A stretch of 64,000 nucleotides of DNA from Streptomyces fulvorobeus (GCF_013167895.1 NZ_BLWC01000001.1:3472001-3536000), one strand, 5' to 3'. Positions 28,147 through 37,643 are shown, counted from the first letter of the stretch. The notes: generated by a model not told the origin, from the sequence alone. Numbers and translations are program-made.

Positions 28147-29414
28147 TGGCAGGCCGACAACGACTCCTGCCCCGGAGCCTGGATCCCCTAGATGACGAAT
28201 CGATCCGCGGCTATCTTCTCCGACTCGCACACCGGTTCGACGCCGCACCCCTGGAGATCGCCATCCGAACAGGCCTGGTCGTTCAAGGCCTCGGCCGAAA
28301 TTCCATTCCCGTGCGCCTTCTGCATGAACTGGACGAGCGGCGGCTCGACGCGTTTGCCCGCGCCACTCGCCTCACGCGTGACGAGGCCCGAGGGCTGCTG
28401 ACGGCATCTCTGGGTGAGCGCTACGGTCCGCTGAACGCCCGCCTGCTGGCCGAGTTCCGTACGCCCACGGGAATGGCCCACAACAATCGCTGGATTCTCA
28501 CTAAGACGACCCGGTACTGCCCGCGATGCCTCTCCGGTGACGGAACCGAGATCGAAGGACGCCACGGTGGGTGTTGGCGTCGGGCCTGGAGATTGCCTCC
28601 TGTCTTCGCCTGCCTACGTCATCAGCGCCCGCTACTGTCCGGCTGCCCTCGCTGCGGGCAGGACATCAACGCAGCCCGAACCGGCAGCCTGATTGCAAGA
28701 GCCACCGAGGCGGGCCTCCACCCCGCTCAATGCAGAGCCACCATCCCCGGTACACGAGCGATGTGCGGTGCGAGCCTGTCCGGCGGCGACGCGGACCGAC
28801 TTCCTCATGTTCCCTCCATGGTTGCCGCGTTGCTGAGGCTTCAGCACCACTTTGACGGACTCTTGGCACCCGATGGTCCGGAGTCGGTAGGCAGCTTCGG
28901 ATGGTTGATTCCTACGGCCCAGTACTTCATTGACTTACGCGCTCTGAGCGCATTGATCTTCATGACTTGGCCCCATGCCAGACAACTGGCCGACATGGAG
29001 GCTCTGGCCGTGCTGGTCGACCGGGAGGCGGAGAAGCGGCACGCTGACTTCACCAAGTCCCGTGCCGAGGATGAGGCCAGCCGACGGCGCCAAGCCTCGC
29101 ACCACTACAGCGATCCGGCGGCCGATCCCGCCGTCGCGGGCGCGGTACTGGGCATCGCCGCACGGCTGCTGTCGGCCCCTGACGAGAACGAGACACACGA
29201 ATTGATGGCGCCAATCATTGCTAGAGCCAAGGTGCAAAACTTCTCGATGAGTTACCAATTTCGGCGTCTCAACGGGACCTCCTACCCACTCCAGGCCATC
29301 CTCCTGACCTCGCGTCAGGACCATGGCGCCTTCCAGCGGATGGGGCAACGGATCGAGAGCCAGGGGCTCAGACGAATCCAGGGAGCAAACGGGATGCCTG
29401 GTCCCTACGGATAG
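28146..29414 (+). CDS. tniQ: TniQ target-selection protein (copy 1, transposition operon)
   Basis: 422 aa, starting LLPRSLDPLDDESIRGYLLRL (after MAGRQR), the canonical TniQ opening. The zinc-binding region follows: TRYCPRCLSGDG, then HGGCWRRAWRLPPVFACLRHQ and LLSGCPRCGQD. The C-terminal part has helices including GWLIPTAQYFIDLRALSALIF. TniQ proteins choose the target, alone (TnsD-like) or with other factors. The start codon overlaps the tniB stop (TGATG), so all four tns genes form one coupled operon. A bidirectional terminator lies 285 bp downstream. Confidence 0.9.
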   Translation: MAGRQRLLPRSLDPLDDESIRGYLLRLAHRFDAAPLEIAIRTGLVVQGLGRNSIPVRLLHELDERRLDAFARATRLTRDEARGLLTASLGERYGPLNARLLAEFRTPTGMAHNNRWILTKTTRYCPRCLSGDGTEIEGRHGGCWRRAWRLPPVFACLRHQRPLLSGCPRCGQDINAARTGSLIARATEAGLHPAQCRATIPGTRAMCGASLSGGDADRLPHVPSMVAALLRLQHHFDGLLAPDGPESVGSFGWLIPTAQYFIDLRALSALIFMTWPHARQLADMEALAVLVDREAEKRHADFTKSRAEDEASRRRQASHHYSDPAADPAVAGAVLGIAARLLSAPDENETHELMAPIIARAKVQNFSMSYQFRRLNGTSYPLQAILLTSRQDHGAFQRMGQRIESQGLRRIQGANGMPGPYG

Positions 29415-29698
29415 CAGGGACGCGCGCTGTGTGTGCCCTGGAGTCCTCGCTCAGACACCAGCAAGTAGCGAGACATGCGCGGGCCGGTACGGAAATCCCA
29501 GCCGAGACCGTGTGCCGCCGGGTGTCAGTCGTCGTTCTCCTCCGAAGCGTCGTCGAAGGTCGGGCACAGCGGCACCCCTACCGCCATGCGCGCCTGCCCG
29601 GACTCTTCGTCTGCCGGGCCCTTCAGTGCATATCAGAAAACGATCGGTTCCTGCAGGTCGGAAGTCGGGCGGAGCAGCCGCTCTGGCCAAAAATGAAG
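29415..29698. other. intergenic region after tniQ-1, no convincing intact gene
   Basis: 284 bp between tniQ-1 and the terminator. On the minus strand a short coding-like tail is readable: codons ending at TGA 29525-29527 give ADEESGQARMAVGVPLC then PTFDDASEENDD. An acidic C-terminus like this may be a decayed small gene; upstream the frame closes. Nothing else is supportable. Confidence 0.3.
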
Positions 29699-29745
29699 AA
29701 GAGGAAGTATCCCGGGGGCGTCACGCCCACGAAATACTTCCTCTT
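29699..29745. terminator. bidirectional terminator between tniQ-1 and the RM operon
   Basis: AAGAGGAAGTAT (29699-29710) and ATACTTCCTCTT (29734-29745) are perfect 12-bp arms; an inner GGGCG/CGCCC stem lies in the loop. It separates the converging tns and hsd operons. The A-rich left flank and T-rich right arm give U-tract-like ends in both directions, unlike the host hairpins. Confidence 0.8.
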
Positions 29746-29758
29746 GAACAGCAGGAGA

Positions 29759-29974
29759 TCAGCCTCGGCCCCTCAGTTCGAGAGTGAGCCCGAGAGCCTG
29801 AGTGATCTTGGCGACGGTGGCGGTCGTGACGTCTCTGTTCGCCTCGATCCGGGCGATAGTCGGGCGAGAGACGCCTGCCTTCTCGGCGAGATCCGTCTGT
29901 GACCATCCGCGCTCCTTGCGAGCGACGCGGATGGTCTCGCCGAAGTTCACCTGCTTAGGCTGGCCCTTGCTCAT
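29759..29974 (-). CDS. XRE/HipB-type HTH regulator of the RM operon
   Basis: 71 aa: MSKGQPKQVNFGETIRVARK, then the HTH ERGWSQTDLAEKAGVSRPTI with ARIEANRDVTTATVAKITQA. It is the size and type of an RM controller (C) protein or HipB-like repressor; no hipA is present. Its ATG overlaps the hsdR stop by 4 nt, so it is the last gene of hsdM-hsdS-hsdR-xre. Two imperfect direct repeats before hsdM (36251-36293) are candidate binding sites. The regulatory role is inferred. Confidence 0.8.
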   Translation of the reverse strand: MSKGQPKQVNFGETIRVARKERGWSQTDLAEKAGVSRPTIARIEANRDVTTATVAKITQALGLTLELRGRG

Positions 29975-32900
29975 GAGCCCGACTCTCCCAGCGCGGTCTG
30001 AGAGCCGGCATCACCGCGATGCTGGAAATGGAGCGCATCCGCCGCGATGTCCGCGAGCTGGCCAAGGAATGCAGGGTTCGTCATGTAGGACTGGATATCC
30101 TGCGACTCCTGGCAGGTCTTGAGCACCGCGAGCCCAATTGCATTGCTGAAACCCTCGGATGCCTTCAGCTGCGCGACGGTATTGTTCTTCGCCATCGCCA
30201 CGGCCTCCTCGTTAGCGTCGAGGAAACCCCAGAACGTCGTGATGAAACCGGAGACACTGCCCGGGCTCACCTCGACGCCCTTGGCCCGGAACATCTCATT
30301 CACGCGGTCTATGGCCTCGTCGAGCGGTCCCCGCTCGGGTTTTCCCCCAGACTTGTGTTCACCCTCGAAGACCGGGAGCTTGATACCTTCGCCGCTTCCT
30401 TCGCTCAGCGAGTGGTCCTCGTTGATTGCGGACGGCACGAACTTCACACCAGAGAGCTGTACGCCCTCGAGGTAGCTGTCGTCGTGGTCGTTGTCGTCGA
30501 CGTGGAGGTTGCGCCCCAACAACGTCGCGAGGATCGCACGGCGATGCAGATCCGGATCCTGGTAGTCGACGATCTGGCTGAGGAACTGCCAGGCATTGCG
30601 GTAGCTCAGCACGTCGGCGCGGAAGCGTTCCAGCACCTCCCGCTTGGCCTTGTCCTTGGCCAGAATCGCCTGCCTCCACTGACCGGTCCATCGGTTCTTG
30701 ATGGGCGAGAGGACCTTTGCCAGCGCCTCTCCGCCCGCGTCCGCCAGATATGCCTCCGCGACGGCGCTTAGCTCGTCGTGAGAGTACAGCGCCGCAGTGT
30801 CGAGACGCTCACCGATCGTGTAGAGCGCATTGGGGTCGACGTCCCCGTCGATATGCGCGTCCGAGTAGTAGAGCTTGAAGTCCTTTTCGATGCTCGCCGG
30901 CGAGTTGCGGAAGTCGACGACCATCGGCGCGGTCTTGCCCGGGTAGATGCGATTCAGCCTCGAGAGGGTCTGGACCGTGGCGATGCTGGACAGTTTCTTG
31001 TCGACGTACATCGCCATGAGACGCGGCTCGTCGAAGCCTGTCTGGAACTTGTTTGCGACGATGAGGACGCGGTAGATGCCCTCTTCGCGGAATGCCTTCG
31101 TCACGTCGCTGTGATTGTTCAGGGAAACCTCGGTGACGCTCTCACCGGTCTCGTCCGTGAGCGAGCCGGAGAAGGCGACGAGGGTGCTCATGTCTTTGTA
31201 ACCCTGCGAAGCGATGTACTCATCCATCTTCTTCGACCAGCTGAGCGCCTCCACGCGCGAGCTCGTTACGACCATGGCCTTCGCCTCACCACCGAGCACG
31301 TGCATTACGTTCCGGCGGAAGTGCTCGACGACGACACGGACCTTCTGCGCGATCGCGGTCGGATGGAGACGGGCGTAGCGGACGATGTTAGTGACCGCCT
31401 CGCCGGTGTTGACCTGGATCTCGCTCTCGGACTCGTCTGCGTCGAGCGTGTTCTTCACGCGGAGGAACATGTCGTAGGTCGAGTAGTTGGTGAGCACGTC
31501 GAGGATGAAGCCCTCCTCGATCGCCTGAGCCATCGTGTACGTGTCGAAGGCCTCCCAGCGGCCATCGCGTTCAGTGCCGAAGAGCCGCAGCGTTTTCCCC
31601 TTCGGGGTCGCGGTGAGCGCGACGAACGTGATGTTGCTGGAGGCGGCGATCGCCGAGTCCTTGGCCCGGAGTAGGTCGTCGGCGCTGATGTCGTCCTCGT
31701 CCGCGTCAAGCTCGACATCGGCCAACAGCTCCTTGAGCCGACGGGCGGCTGAACCTGACTGCGAGGAGTGCGCCTCGTCCGCGACCACGGCCCAGTGCCT
31801 GCCACGCAGCTCCTGGGTGTCCTCGATCAGCTTCATGACCTCAGGGAAGGTCTGCAGCGTGCATGTGATGATGTGGTCGCCCTCGAGCAAAGCCTTCTTC
31901 AGCTGAGGCGACTTCGCGCCGGACTTTTCGCCGACTGTGACGATGAGGCCCTTGCTCGACTGTACGAGGTTCATGTCGTGGCGGATGTTCTCGTCGAGGA
32001 CCGTACGGTCAGTGACGACGATGACCGAGTCGAACGTCGACTTCGAGTCGGCGCTCATGTGACGGATCAACTGATGGCTGAGCCAGGCAATTGTCTTCGT
32101 CTTGCCTGACCCGGCTGAGTGCCAGATGAGGTAGCGCTCGCCTGTGCCGCGCGCCTCGATGTCTGCGACGACGCGCTCTACCGCTCGAAGCTGGTGGAAG
32201 CGGGGGAAGATTAGTCGCCCGTCGTCCTTCTTGCCGGCCTTGCTCGGCTCGAAGAGCGCGAAGTCCTTGAGGATGCGCATGAACATAGAACGGGCGAGAG
32301 TCTGGCGCCACAGGTAGTTCGTCGACGAGCCGCTGCCCGAGGGCGGGTTGCCCGCGTGCCCGTCGTCCCCCTGGTTGAAGGGCAGGAACACGGTGTCCTG
32401 GCCCTGGAGCCTCGTCGTCATGTAGACGAGGTCGTTGGACACCGCGAAATGGACCAGCGCGCGTCCGGGTGCGAGCAGGGGGCGATTCTTGCCGGGCTTG
32501 CGGTCCACCTTGTATTGCCGGATCGCGTCCTTGACTGTCTGCGTGTTGTCGGTCTTGAGTTCGAGCGTCACAACCGGAATGCCGTTTGCGGTGAGGACCA
32601 CGTCGATGGTCTCGTTCGACGCGGTGTCAAAACGCACCTGGCGCAGGATGCGTAGGCGCACGGCGGCCGAGGCTTCGAGCACCTCGGTGAGGTTCGGGTT
32701 GGCTGGTGGGAACACCATCATCGGCCCGAACTTCGCGGCGGGGCGTCCCACCTGGGCGTAGGTGAAGCCCTTGCGTAGCACGCCGAGCAGCCCACCGACG
32801 GGGTGACCGGTGGTGGGGTCCATCCGCGTGGTCTTCGCGAGTTCCTTGGTGATGTGCTGGATCAGCTTGCGCTCGGCGTCGGTCCTCTGGCCGTTGACAA

Positions 32901-33096
32901 GGTCGCTGGGGACCGCCTTCTCGTACTCGTCCGGGTACTGCATGCCGAGCCACTGCAGCACGTCGTTCTGGACCATGGCGAGCCCGACGTCCCATCCTGT
33001 CGGCTTGCCGTCGTCCTCGTAGAGCCAGCCGTGCGCAGCCAGTTCGGTGCAGAGGTTCTTCTCGAACTCCAACTCCATAAGCTGAGAGTGCCCCAT
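29971..33096 (-). CDS. hsdR: type I restriction enzyme HsdR
   Basis: ATP-driven translocase and nuclease subunit, about 1041 aa. The N-terminal PD-(D/E)xK nuclease domain includes GIPVVTLELKTDN and QYKVDRKPGKN. The SF2 helicase core has Walker A HSAGSGKTKTIAWLSHQL, DEAH box VVADEAHSSQSG, and motif III SNITFVALTATPKGKT. The helicase C half (MVVTSSRVEAL, NKFQTGFDEPRLMAMYVDKK, QTLSRLNR) and a helical C-terminus that contacts the methylase follow. The start is taken as ATG 33096, which overlaps the hsdS stop (ATGA); the frame is open to 33147 but that would overlap hsdS deeply. It appears intact. Confidence 0.93.
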   Translation of the reverse strand: MGHSQLMELEFEKNLCTELAAHGWLYEDDGKPTGWDVGLAMVQNDVLQWLGMQYPDEYEKAVPSDLVNGQRTDAERKLIQHITKELAKTTRMDPTTGHPVGGLLGVLRKGFTYAQVGRPAAKFGPMMVFPPANPNLTEVLEASAAVRLRILRQVRFDTASNETIDVVLTANGIPVVTLELKTDNTQTVKDAIRQYKVDRKPGKNRPLLAPGRALVHFAVSNDLVYMTTRLQGQDTVFLPFNQGDDGHAGNPPSGSGSSTNYLWRQTLARSMFMRILKDFALFEPSKAGKKDDGRLIFPRFHQLRAVERVVADIEARGTGERYLIWHSAGSGKTKTIAWLSHQLIRHMSADSKSTFDSVIVVTDRTVLDENIRHDMNLVQSSKGLIVTVGEKSGAKSPQLKKALLEGDHIITCTLQTFPEVMKLIEDTQELRGRHWAVVADEAHSSQSGSAARRLKELLADVELDADEDDISADDLLRAKDSAIAASSNITFVALTATPKGKTLRLFGTERDGRWEAFDTYTMAQAIEEGFILDVLTNYSTYDMFLRVKNTLDADESESEIQVNTGEAVTNIVRYARLHPTAIAQKVRVVVEHFRRNVMHVLGGEAKAMVVTSSRVEALSWSKKMDEYIASQGYKDMSTLVAFSGSLTDETGESVTEVSLNNHSDVTKAFREEGIYRVLIVANKFQTGFDEPRLMAMYVDKKLSSIATVQTLSRLNRIYPGKTAPMVVDFRNSPASIEKDFKLYYSDAHIDGDVDPNALYTIGERLDTAALYSHDELSAVAEAYLADAGGEALAKVLSPIKNRWTGQWRQAILAKDKAKREVLERFRADVLSYRNAWQFLSQIVDYQDPDLHRRAILATLLGRNLHVDDNDHDDSYLEGVQLSGVKFVPSAINEDHSLSEGSGEGIKLPVFEGEHKSGGKPERGPLDEAIDRVNEMFRAKGVEVSPGSVSGFITTFWGFLDANEEAVAMAKNNTVAQLKASEGFSNAIGLAVLKTCQESQDIQSYMTNPAFLGQLADIAADALHFQHRGDAGSQTALGESGS

Positions 33097-34268
33097 CAGG
33101 CCACGACCTTTCGGCCGTTCATTACGTCGGCGATAAACGCGGAACACCGTTCGACGAGAAGCTCTCTCAGCTTGGCAACCTTCGTCAACATTTCGTCGAT
33201 ACTTCCCGTAACCTCATCGAGGTGGTCGGTGATACGGAGTTGTTCGCCCACAGAAATGTAGGTAATTGGTAGTCCCGCAAAAGTTGCCCAGTTCCGAAAA
33301 TCTACTGACCGTTGCCGCACGGAAAACGAGTAGGCCTCAAGGAACCCATTGGCAGCCATTGCTCGGAGGGCCCACGCCATGAATCTTTCCGATGTCAAGG
33401 GCGTCGCTGAACATACGTGGTAGACAGGGCTGACTTTACCTCTATCCTCTGATGTCCCCACAGCTCCCGAGAAACCGTCGAGTCCGTGAAAGACGAAGTC
33501 CCCCGGTTCAACCCCTTGGTATCCGGCCTCGCTGAGTGACATCGTGAAACCTTCTTCACGCCGTCGAGAGCGAAGCGCCACCTGCCCGTCACGGAATGCG
33601 GTTACAACCCCATCGTCTGGAAGAGCAGAGCGGGATTGCTTCGTTAGAAGAAATCCGATTCGTACGCGCTCGCCAGGAGCAACGAGCTTCCTTCCCAGTG
33701 CGGCGAGGTTCGCCCTCTGAAGCTCCTTCAACCGGCCGGCGAGTTTGTCGAGCTTGGCAATCATCGCCTCAACCTGGTCGAGCTCGTCGGCGATAGCACG
33801 CTGCGTGGGTAGGGGTGGTAGCGGAATGCGAATGCGAGACATCCGAGTGAAGTTCGTGGACCACAGATCGTCGACAATCCCCACGCCCCAGCGGAAGAAT
33901 TCTTCTTGGAACGCAATGCTACGCAGAAGGTGATGCGCGTATTCAGCAATCAGAATTTCGGATTTTGGTGTCATCACGGAGTAGACGAGCGACACGCTCC
34001 CGTCTTGGCGTGCCATCCCGGAGGCCCCCCGTCTGTCAGAACGGGAGTTGATGACCAAATCTCCAGCCCGCACTAGTTTGCGGTCGCTCTCGGTTTGAGT
34101 CTTGGCCACTCCTTCCAGTTGCGGGGTGACTCCGCGCTGCCCGACAGACAGCGCGGGGAACTCCGTGTCTCGGACTTTTTCGTTGCGCTCAATGAATACC
34201 GAGCTGATCGGGGCCATGGGGTAGAGCGCGCTCTCGAGTGGAGAGGTGTGTGCTACCTGACTAGTCAT
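33096..34268 (-). CDS. hsdS: type I specificity subunit HsdS
   Basis: 390 aa setting the DNA recognition sequence. Two target-recognition domains are separated by a conserved coiled coil. TRD1 is about residues 1-150, ending RIPLPPLPTQRAIADELDQV. The central helix is EAMIAKLDKLAGRLKELQRANL. TRD2 is about 200-345. The C-terminal conserved helix is ITDHLDEVTGSIDEMLTKV, AKLRELLVERC. The two half-sites are thus both present, predicting a bipartite target, which cannot be deduced from sequence alone. It overlaps hsdM by 8 nt and hsdR by a few bases. Codon use and G+C are lower than in the flanking host genes. Confidence 0.92.
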   Translation of the reverse strand: MTSQVAHTSPLESALYPMAPISSVFIERNEKVRDTEFPALSVGQRGVTPQLEGVAKTQTESDRKLVRAGDLVINSRSDRRGASGMARQDGSVSLVYSVMTPKSEILIAEYAHHLLRSIAFQEEFFRWGVGIVDDLWSTNFTRMSRIRIPLPPLPTQRAIADELDQVEAMIAKLDKLAGRLKELQRANLAALGRKLVAPGERVRIGFLLTKQSRSALPDDGVVTAFRDGQVALRSRRREEGFTMSLSEAGYQGVEPGDFVFHGLDGFSGAVGTSEDRGKVSPVYHVCSATPLTSERFMAWALRAMAANGFLEAYSFSVRQRSVDFRNWATFAGLPITYISVGEQLRITDHLDEVTGSIDEMLTKVAKLRELLVERCSAFIADVMNGRKVVA

Positions 34269-36213
34269 TCTCGCTTACCGCCTTGAACATCTCGGCAAGC
34301 TCACCCATGAGCTTCTGCACGTCGGAGTCGATTCCGGAGAGCGAACGCGGCTCCTTGGGCACATAGAAGATCCGCGTGAACGGGATCTCGTTGCCGTGTT
34401 TGGCCTTCCTCTCGTCCCACGTGGCATCGGGAGCGTACGGCAACACCTCGCGCTTCATGTGCTTGGTGAGATCCTCGCTAAGTGGCACGCGCTCGGTGAC
34501 CTTCCAGCCGTCGGCGATGACGGGGTTGCCCTTCCGGTCAACGGCGGGCGGCGCAGAGTCATCGACTACCGCCGTAGTCTGCATGACAGCGTCGATGAGT
34601 CCGATAGGAGCCTTGAGTCCAGCGGCCTGCGCGGCCTTAGGGAACGACTTAGGCAAATCGTTCCAGGAAGTGCTGTCCAGAGCGCGCAGTACCTCGATGT
34701 GAGCTTCGGTGAAGTCGCGGCGGTCGCGGAGCGTGGCGACCGCCTCTTCGCTGAAGCGTGCCGCGAATCGGGCCTGCTTGTAGACCGGGACGTCCCTGAA
34801 CATGAAGTCTTCAGGTGTCATCACACGAGAGATCGCCGGGTCCGCGTGTTCGAAGGCCTTATAGGACTCAAGCAGCAAATTTCGGTTTCCCTTGCGCATC
34901 TCGCGGCGCTTGTCACCCATCGGCTTGCGCATCGGCTTCCATTGACCAGAGCCGTCAATCAGCTGGATCTTGCCCTTCCGTTCAAGATCCTTGTTCTTGT
35001 CGAGGATCCAGACATAGGTAGGGATGCCAGTGCCGTAGAACATTTCCGCCGGCAGGGCGATAATCGCGTCGATAAGGTCCTCTTCGAGCAGCCACTGGCG
35101 GATCGCGTTCGGCCCCTTATCGCTGCTAAACAGTGGCGAGGCGTTGGAAACCACCGCGGCGCGTCCGCCCTGACCGTTCTTCTCCGCTGGGCTGAGTTTG
35201 TGGGCGCAGTGCGCGAGGAACAGCATCTGGCCGTCACTGGTACTCGGCAGGCCGTGACTGAACCGCGATCCAGTTGCATTGGCCTGGTCGCGGACGGATT
35301 TTTGGTCCGCCGACCAGTCTTTACCGAATGGCGGGTTCGAGAGCACGTAGTCGAATGTCTGGCCCTCGTAGAGGTCTTCGACGAGGGTGTTGCCCTGCTT
35401 GATTGCATCCGGCCGGCCTCCCTGAATGAGCAGGTCTGCCTTACCGAGGCCGAATGCCGAAGGCATGAGCTCCTGGCCGTAGAGCGTCACGTCGACCTTC
35501 TCGTTCATCCGCCGCAGTGCTTCCTGGGCCACGAGGAGCATGCCACCGGAGCCTGCAGTTGGGTCGTAGATCGAGCGCAGCGCGCTCTCACCGGCGAGGC
35601 TGTGGTCGTCGTTCGCGATGAGGATGTCGACCATGAGCTTGATTGCATCGCGCGGGGTGTAGAACCCACCTGCGGCCTTCCCCTTCTTGTTGAAGGCGCG
35701 GTACATCACGTCCTCGAAGACGTCACCCATGGCCGTGTTGGCGAGCCTCGATGGAGACAAATCGAGCGTCGAGAAGTGCTTGACCATGGCATGCAGACGG
35801 TTGGCTTCAGCAAGCATTTTCGCGCGCCTGGCAAAGTCGAAGGCGACCCAGATGTCCGCGATGTTGTGCGAGAACCCGGCGATGTAGCTCTGTAGGGACT
35901 TCTCGACGTTGTCATCGACCGAGGCGATAGTGGCGAGGTCAAGAGGCGAGACGTTGTAGAAGCTCAGCCCGAACTTATCTTTGACCGCGATGTCGATCAG
36001 GTGCGGGGGGAGTCCGCCGAGAGCGGCGACATACTTGGTCACTTGCTCCTTCGAGTCAGCGAGCATGCACTCCAGACGTCGAAGCACGGTAAACGGCAGG
36101 ATGAAGTCGCCGTAGTCCTCCTCCTCGACCACATCCCGCAGGAACTTGTCCGCCGTCTCCCACACGATCCGCGCGGTCGTGCTGGTCGTAGAGACCACTG
36201 TCGGCTCTGTCAT
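34261..36213 (-). CDS. hsdM: type I DNA adenine methyltransferase HsdM
   Basis: 650 aa N6-adenine methylase. The HsdM N-terminal helical domain comes first (KFLRDVVEEEDYGDFILPFT). SAM-binding motif I is IYDPTAGSGGMLLVAQEAL. The catalytic motif IV is LSNPPFGKDWSAD (NPPF). FNKKGKAAGGFYTPRDAIKL is typical of the class. A long C-terminal region with ADGWKVTERVPLSEDL follows. It methylates both half-sites with HsdS and, with HsdR, forms the restriction complex. It is the first gene of the operon; the promoter must lie in 36214-36365, shared divergently with tniQ-2. Confidence 0.95.
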   Translation of the reverse strand: MTEPTVVSTTSTTARIVWETADKFLRDVVEEEDYGDFILPFTVLRRLECMLADSKEQVTKYVAALGGLPPHLIDIAVKDKFGLSFYNVSPLDLATIASVDDNVEKSLQSYIAGFSHNIADIWVAFDFARRAKMLAEANRLHAMVKHFSTLDLSPSRLANTAMGDVFEDVMYRAFNKKGKAAGGFYTPRDAIKLMVDILIANDDHSLAGESALRSIYDPTAGSGGMLLVAQEALRRMNEKVDVTLYGQELMPSAFGLGKADLLIQGGRPDAIKQGNTLVEDLYEGQTFDYVLSNPPFGKDWSADQKSVRDQANATGSRFSHGLPSTSDGQMLFLAHCAHKLSPAEKNGQGGRAAVVSNASPLFSSDKGPNAIRQWLLEEDLIDAIIALPAEMFYGTGIPTYVWILDKNKDLERKGKIQLIDGSGQWKPMRKPMGDKRREMRKGNRNLLLESYKAFEHADPAISRVMTPEDFMFRDVPVYKQARFAARFSEEAVATLRDRRDFTEAHIEVLRALDSTSWNDLPKSFPKAAQAAGLKAPIGLIDAVMQTTAVVDDSAPPAVDRKGNPVIADGWKVTERVPLSEDLTKHMKREVLPYAPDATWDERKAKHGNEIPFTRIFYVPKEPRSLSGIDSDVQKLMGELAEMFKAVSEND

Positions 36214-36250
36214 GTTCGCGTTCGTTCCTCGTCGCTAGTCGACCCTCGTC

Positions 36251-36293
36251 GTATCAGGAACTTTACATGCGGGATGTATCAGAAAGTTGGCAT
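36251..36293. promoter_or_regulatory. direct repeats in the hsdM / tniQ-2 divergent promoter region
   Basis: GTATCAGGAACTTTACAT (36251-36268) and GTATCAGAAAGTTGGCAT (36276-36293) agree at 14 of 18 positions with 25-bp centre spacing. The position, 40-80 bp before hsdM, suits an operator for the small HTH protein encoded last in the operon, or overlapping promoters. Confidence 0.45.
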
Positions 36294-36365
36294 TCTGTGC
36301 GTCTGGAACCCCCTGGCGGGGGAAGGTCGTCCCGCCTGAGCTCCAAGGTGGAGCATCATGAGGTC

Positions 36366-37643
36366 ATGCGTCCGCTGGCACGCAGCCTCGACCCACTGCC
36401 CGACGAGGCGCTGACCGGCTACCTCCTCCGACTCGCGCACCGTCTTGGGGTATCTCCCGGAGTGGTCACTCTCCGGACTGGGTTGACGGGCGACCCTAAG
36501 GAGAAGGCGCTGTTCCGCATCCCCATGCGGCTGTTGCACGACCTGGAGCCCGACCAGGCGCGGTTTTTCGCTCGAGTCACCCGCCTCTCCTCGGAGGAGG
36601 TCGGCCGTCTGCTGACCTCCTCGCTCGCCGGGCGGTACGGGCCGGTGGATAGGAGATTCACCTCGCGCAGTAGCACCGCGAGGATGATCAACAACAACGC
36701 GTGGCTGCTAACTCGAACGCCCAGATACTGCCCGCAATGTCTCACCGGAGACGAGAGTGAGATCCAGCGGCGTCACGGTGGGGCCTGGCAGCTTTCCTGG
36801 CGCCTCCCGCCGGTCTTCGCCTGCCCTCGGCACCGTCGCCTACTGCGGGCCAACTGCCCTGTTTGCCGCCAGCCCGTCCACACGGTTGAGATCGGCAGCA
36901 TCATCGGCCGCCCTTGGGACGAGGATCTCCATCCGACGCAATGCCGGACCACGATCGCACCGCGTACCGTCGGACGCCTCCAGCCTGCCTGTGGCGCACA
37001 ACTCGGGGAGCCGGCCGGGGCTGGTTTCGAGGTTGCCCCCGCCCCGCAGGCGCTGGACCATCTCCTCGGCCTTCAGCGACGGCTTCTGAAGCTTCTCAAC
37101 CCCGCCGGCCCGGCCGTGACCCCGAGCGTCGGCTGGCTAATCCCTGCCGCTGATTACTTCGCCGATCTGAGAGCCCTACTCGGCCTCGTGTTCCTCTCTT
37201 GGCCTGCGGCTCGCCCCTTCGCCGCGACTCCAGCGCTTGCGGAGGTCCTTGATCGGGAAGCCGAAGGGCGCCTTGCCCGAGCAGCGGCCCTTCGCGTCAG
37301 GCCGGGCAAGAAGCACAGCTCTCGCCCTTTGACCGATCCGCCACTGGACCCGCTCGTCATGGGCGCGGCGCTGGGCGTCGCCGAGCGGCTTCTCGACGCC
37401 CCCGACGAGGAGCAGGCGCGGGAGTTCCTGCTCCCGCTCATCCATCAGGCCAGCCGCGTCGATCAAGCGTTGTCGATCTATCTCCGTCGTGAGGGGTGGG
37501 TCTCTTTCCCGCTACGGATCGTCAGTATGAACCGCTCCAAAGGCATGGCGGCTATGGGCGACATCATCGTCCGTGGGCCGATGCCCAAGGGCGGTGGCAG
37601 CAGGGCATGCTCGGAAGGGTATCGGCGACGTGAGTCTCGGTGA
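36366..37643 (+). CDS. tniQ: TniQ target-selection protein (copy 2, right end)
   Basis: 425 aa from ATG 36366: MRPLARSLDPLPDEALTGYL is the same opening as copy 1, followed by ARVTRLSSEEVGRLLTSSLA. The zinc motifs are RYCPQCLTGDE, FACPRHRRLLRANCPVC and the later CRTTIAPRTV region. GWLIPAADYFADLRALLGLV parallels GWLIPTAQYFIDLRALSALI in copy 1. The two are clearly homologous yet far from identical, so this is an old duplication or separate acquisition, not a recent copy. It is transcribed alone, toward the right end, ending 41 bp from the tip. It may provide a second targeting mode. Confidence 0.88.
   Translation: MRPLARSLDPLPDEALTGYLLRLAHRLGVSPGVVTLRTGLTGDPKEKALFRIPMRLLHDLEPDQARFFARVTRLSSEEVGRLLTSSLAGRYGPVDRRFTSRSSTARMINNNAWLLTRTPRYCPQCLTGDESEIQRRHGGAWQLSWRLPPVFACPRHRRLLRANCPVCRQPVHTVEIGSIIGRPWDEDLHPTQCRTTIAPRTVGRLQPACGAQLGEPAGAGFEVAPAPQALDHLLGLQRRLLKLLNPAGPAVTPSVGWLIPAADYFADLRALLGLVFLSWPAARPFAATPALAEVLDREAEGRLARAAALRVRPGKKHSSRPLTDPPLDPLVMGAALGVAERLLDAPDEEQAREFLLPLIHQASRVDQALSIYLRREGWVSFPLRIVSMNRSKGMAAMGDIIVRGPMPKGGGSRACSEGYRRRESR

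Noticed and set aside
29451..29690. 79-codon minus-strand frame between tniQ-1 and the RM operon
   Set aside because: Arg/Gly-rich composition typical of a spurious frame; a different frame there looks more like a decayed tail.
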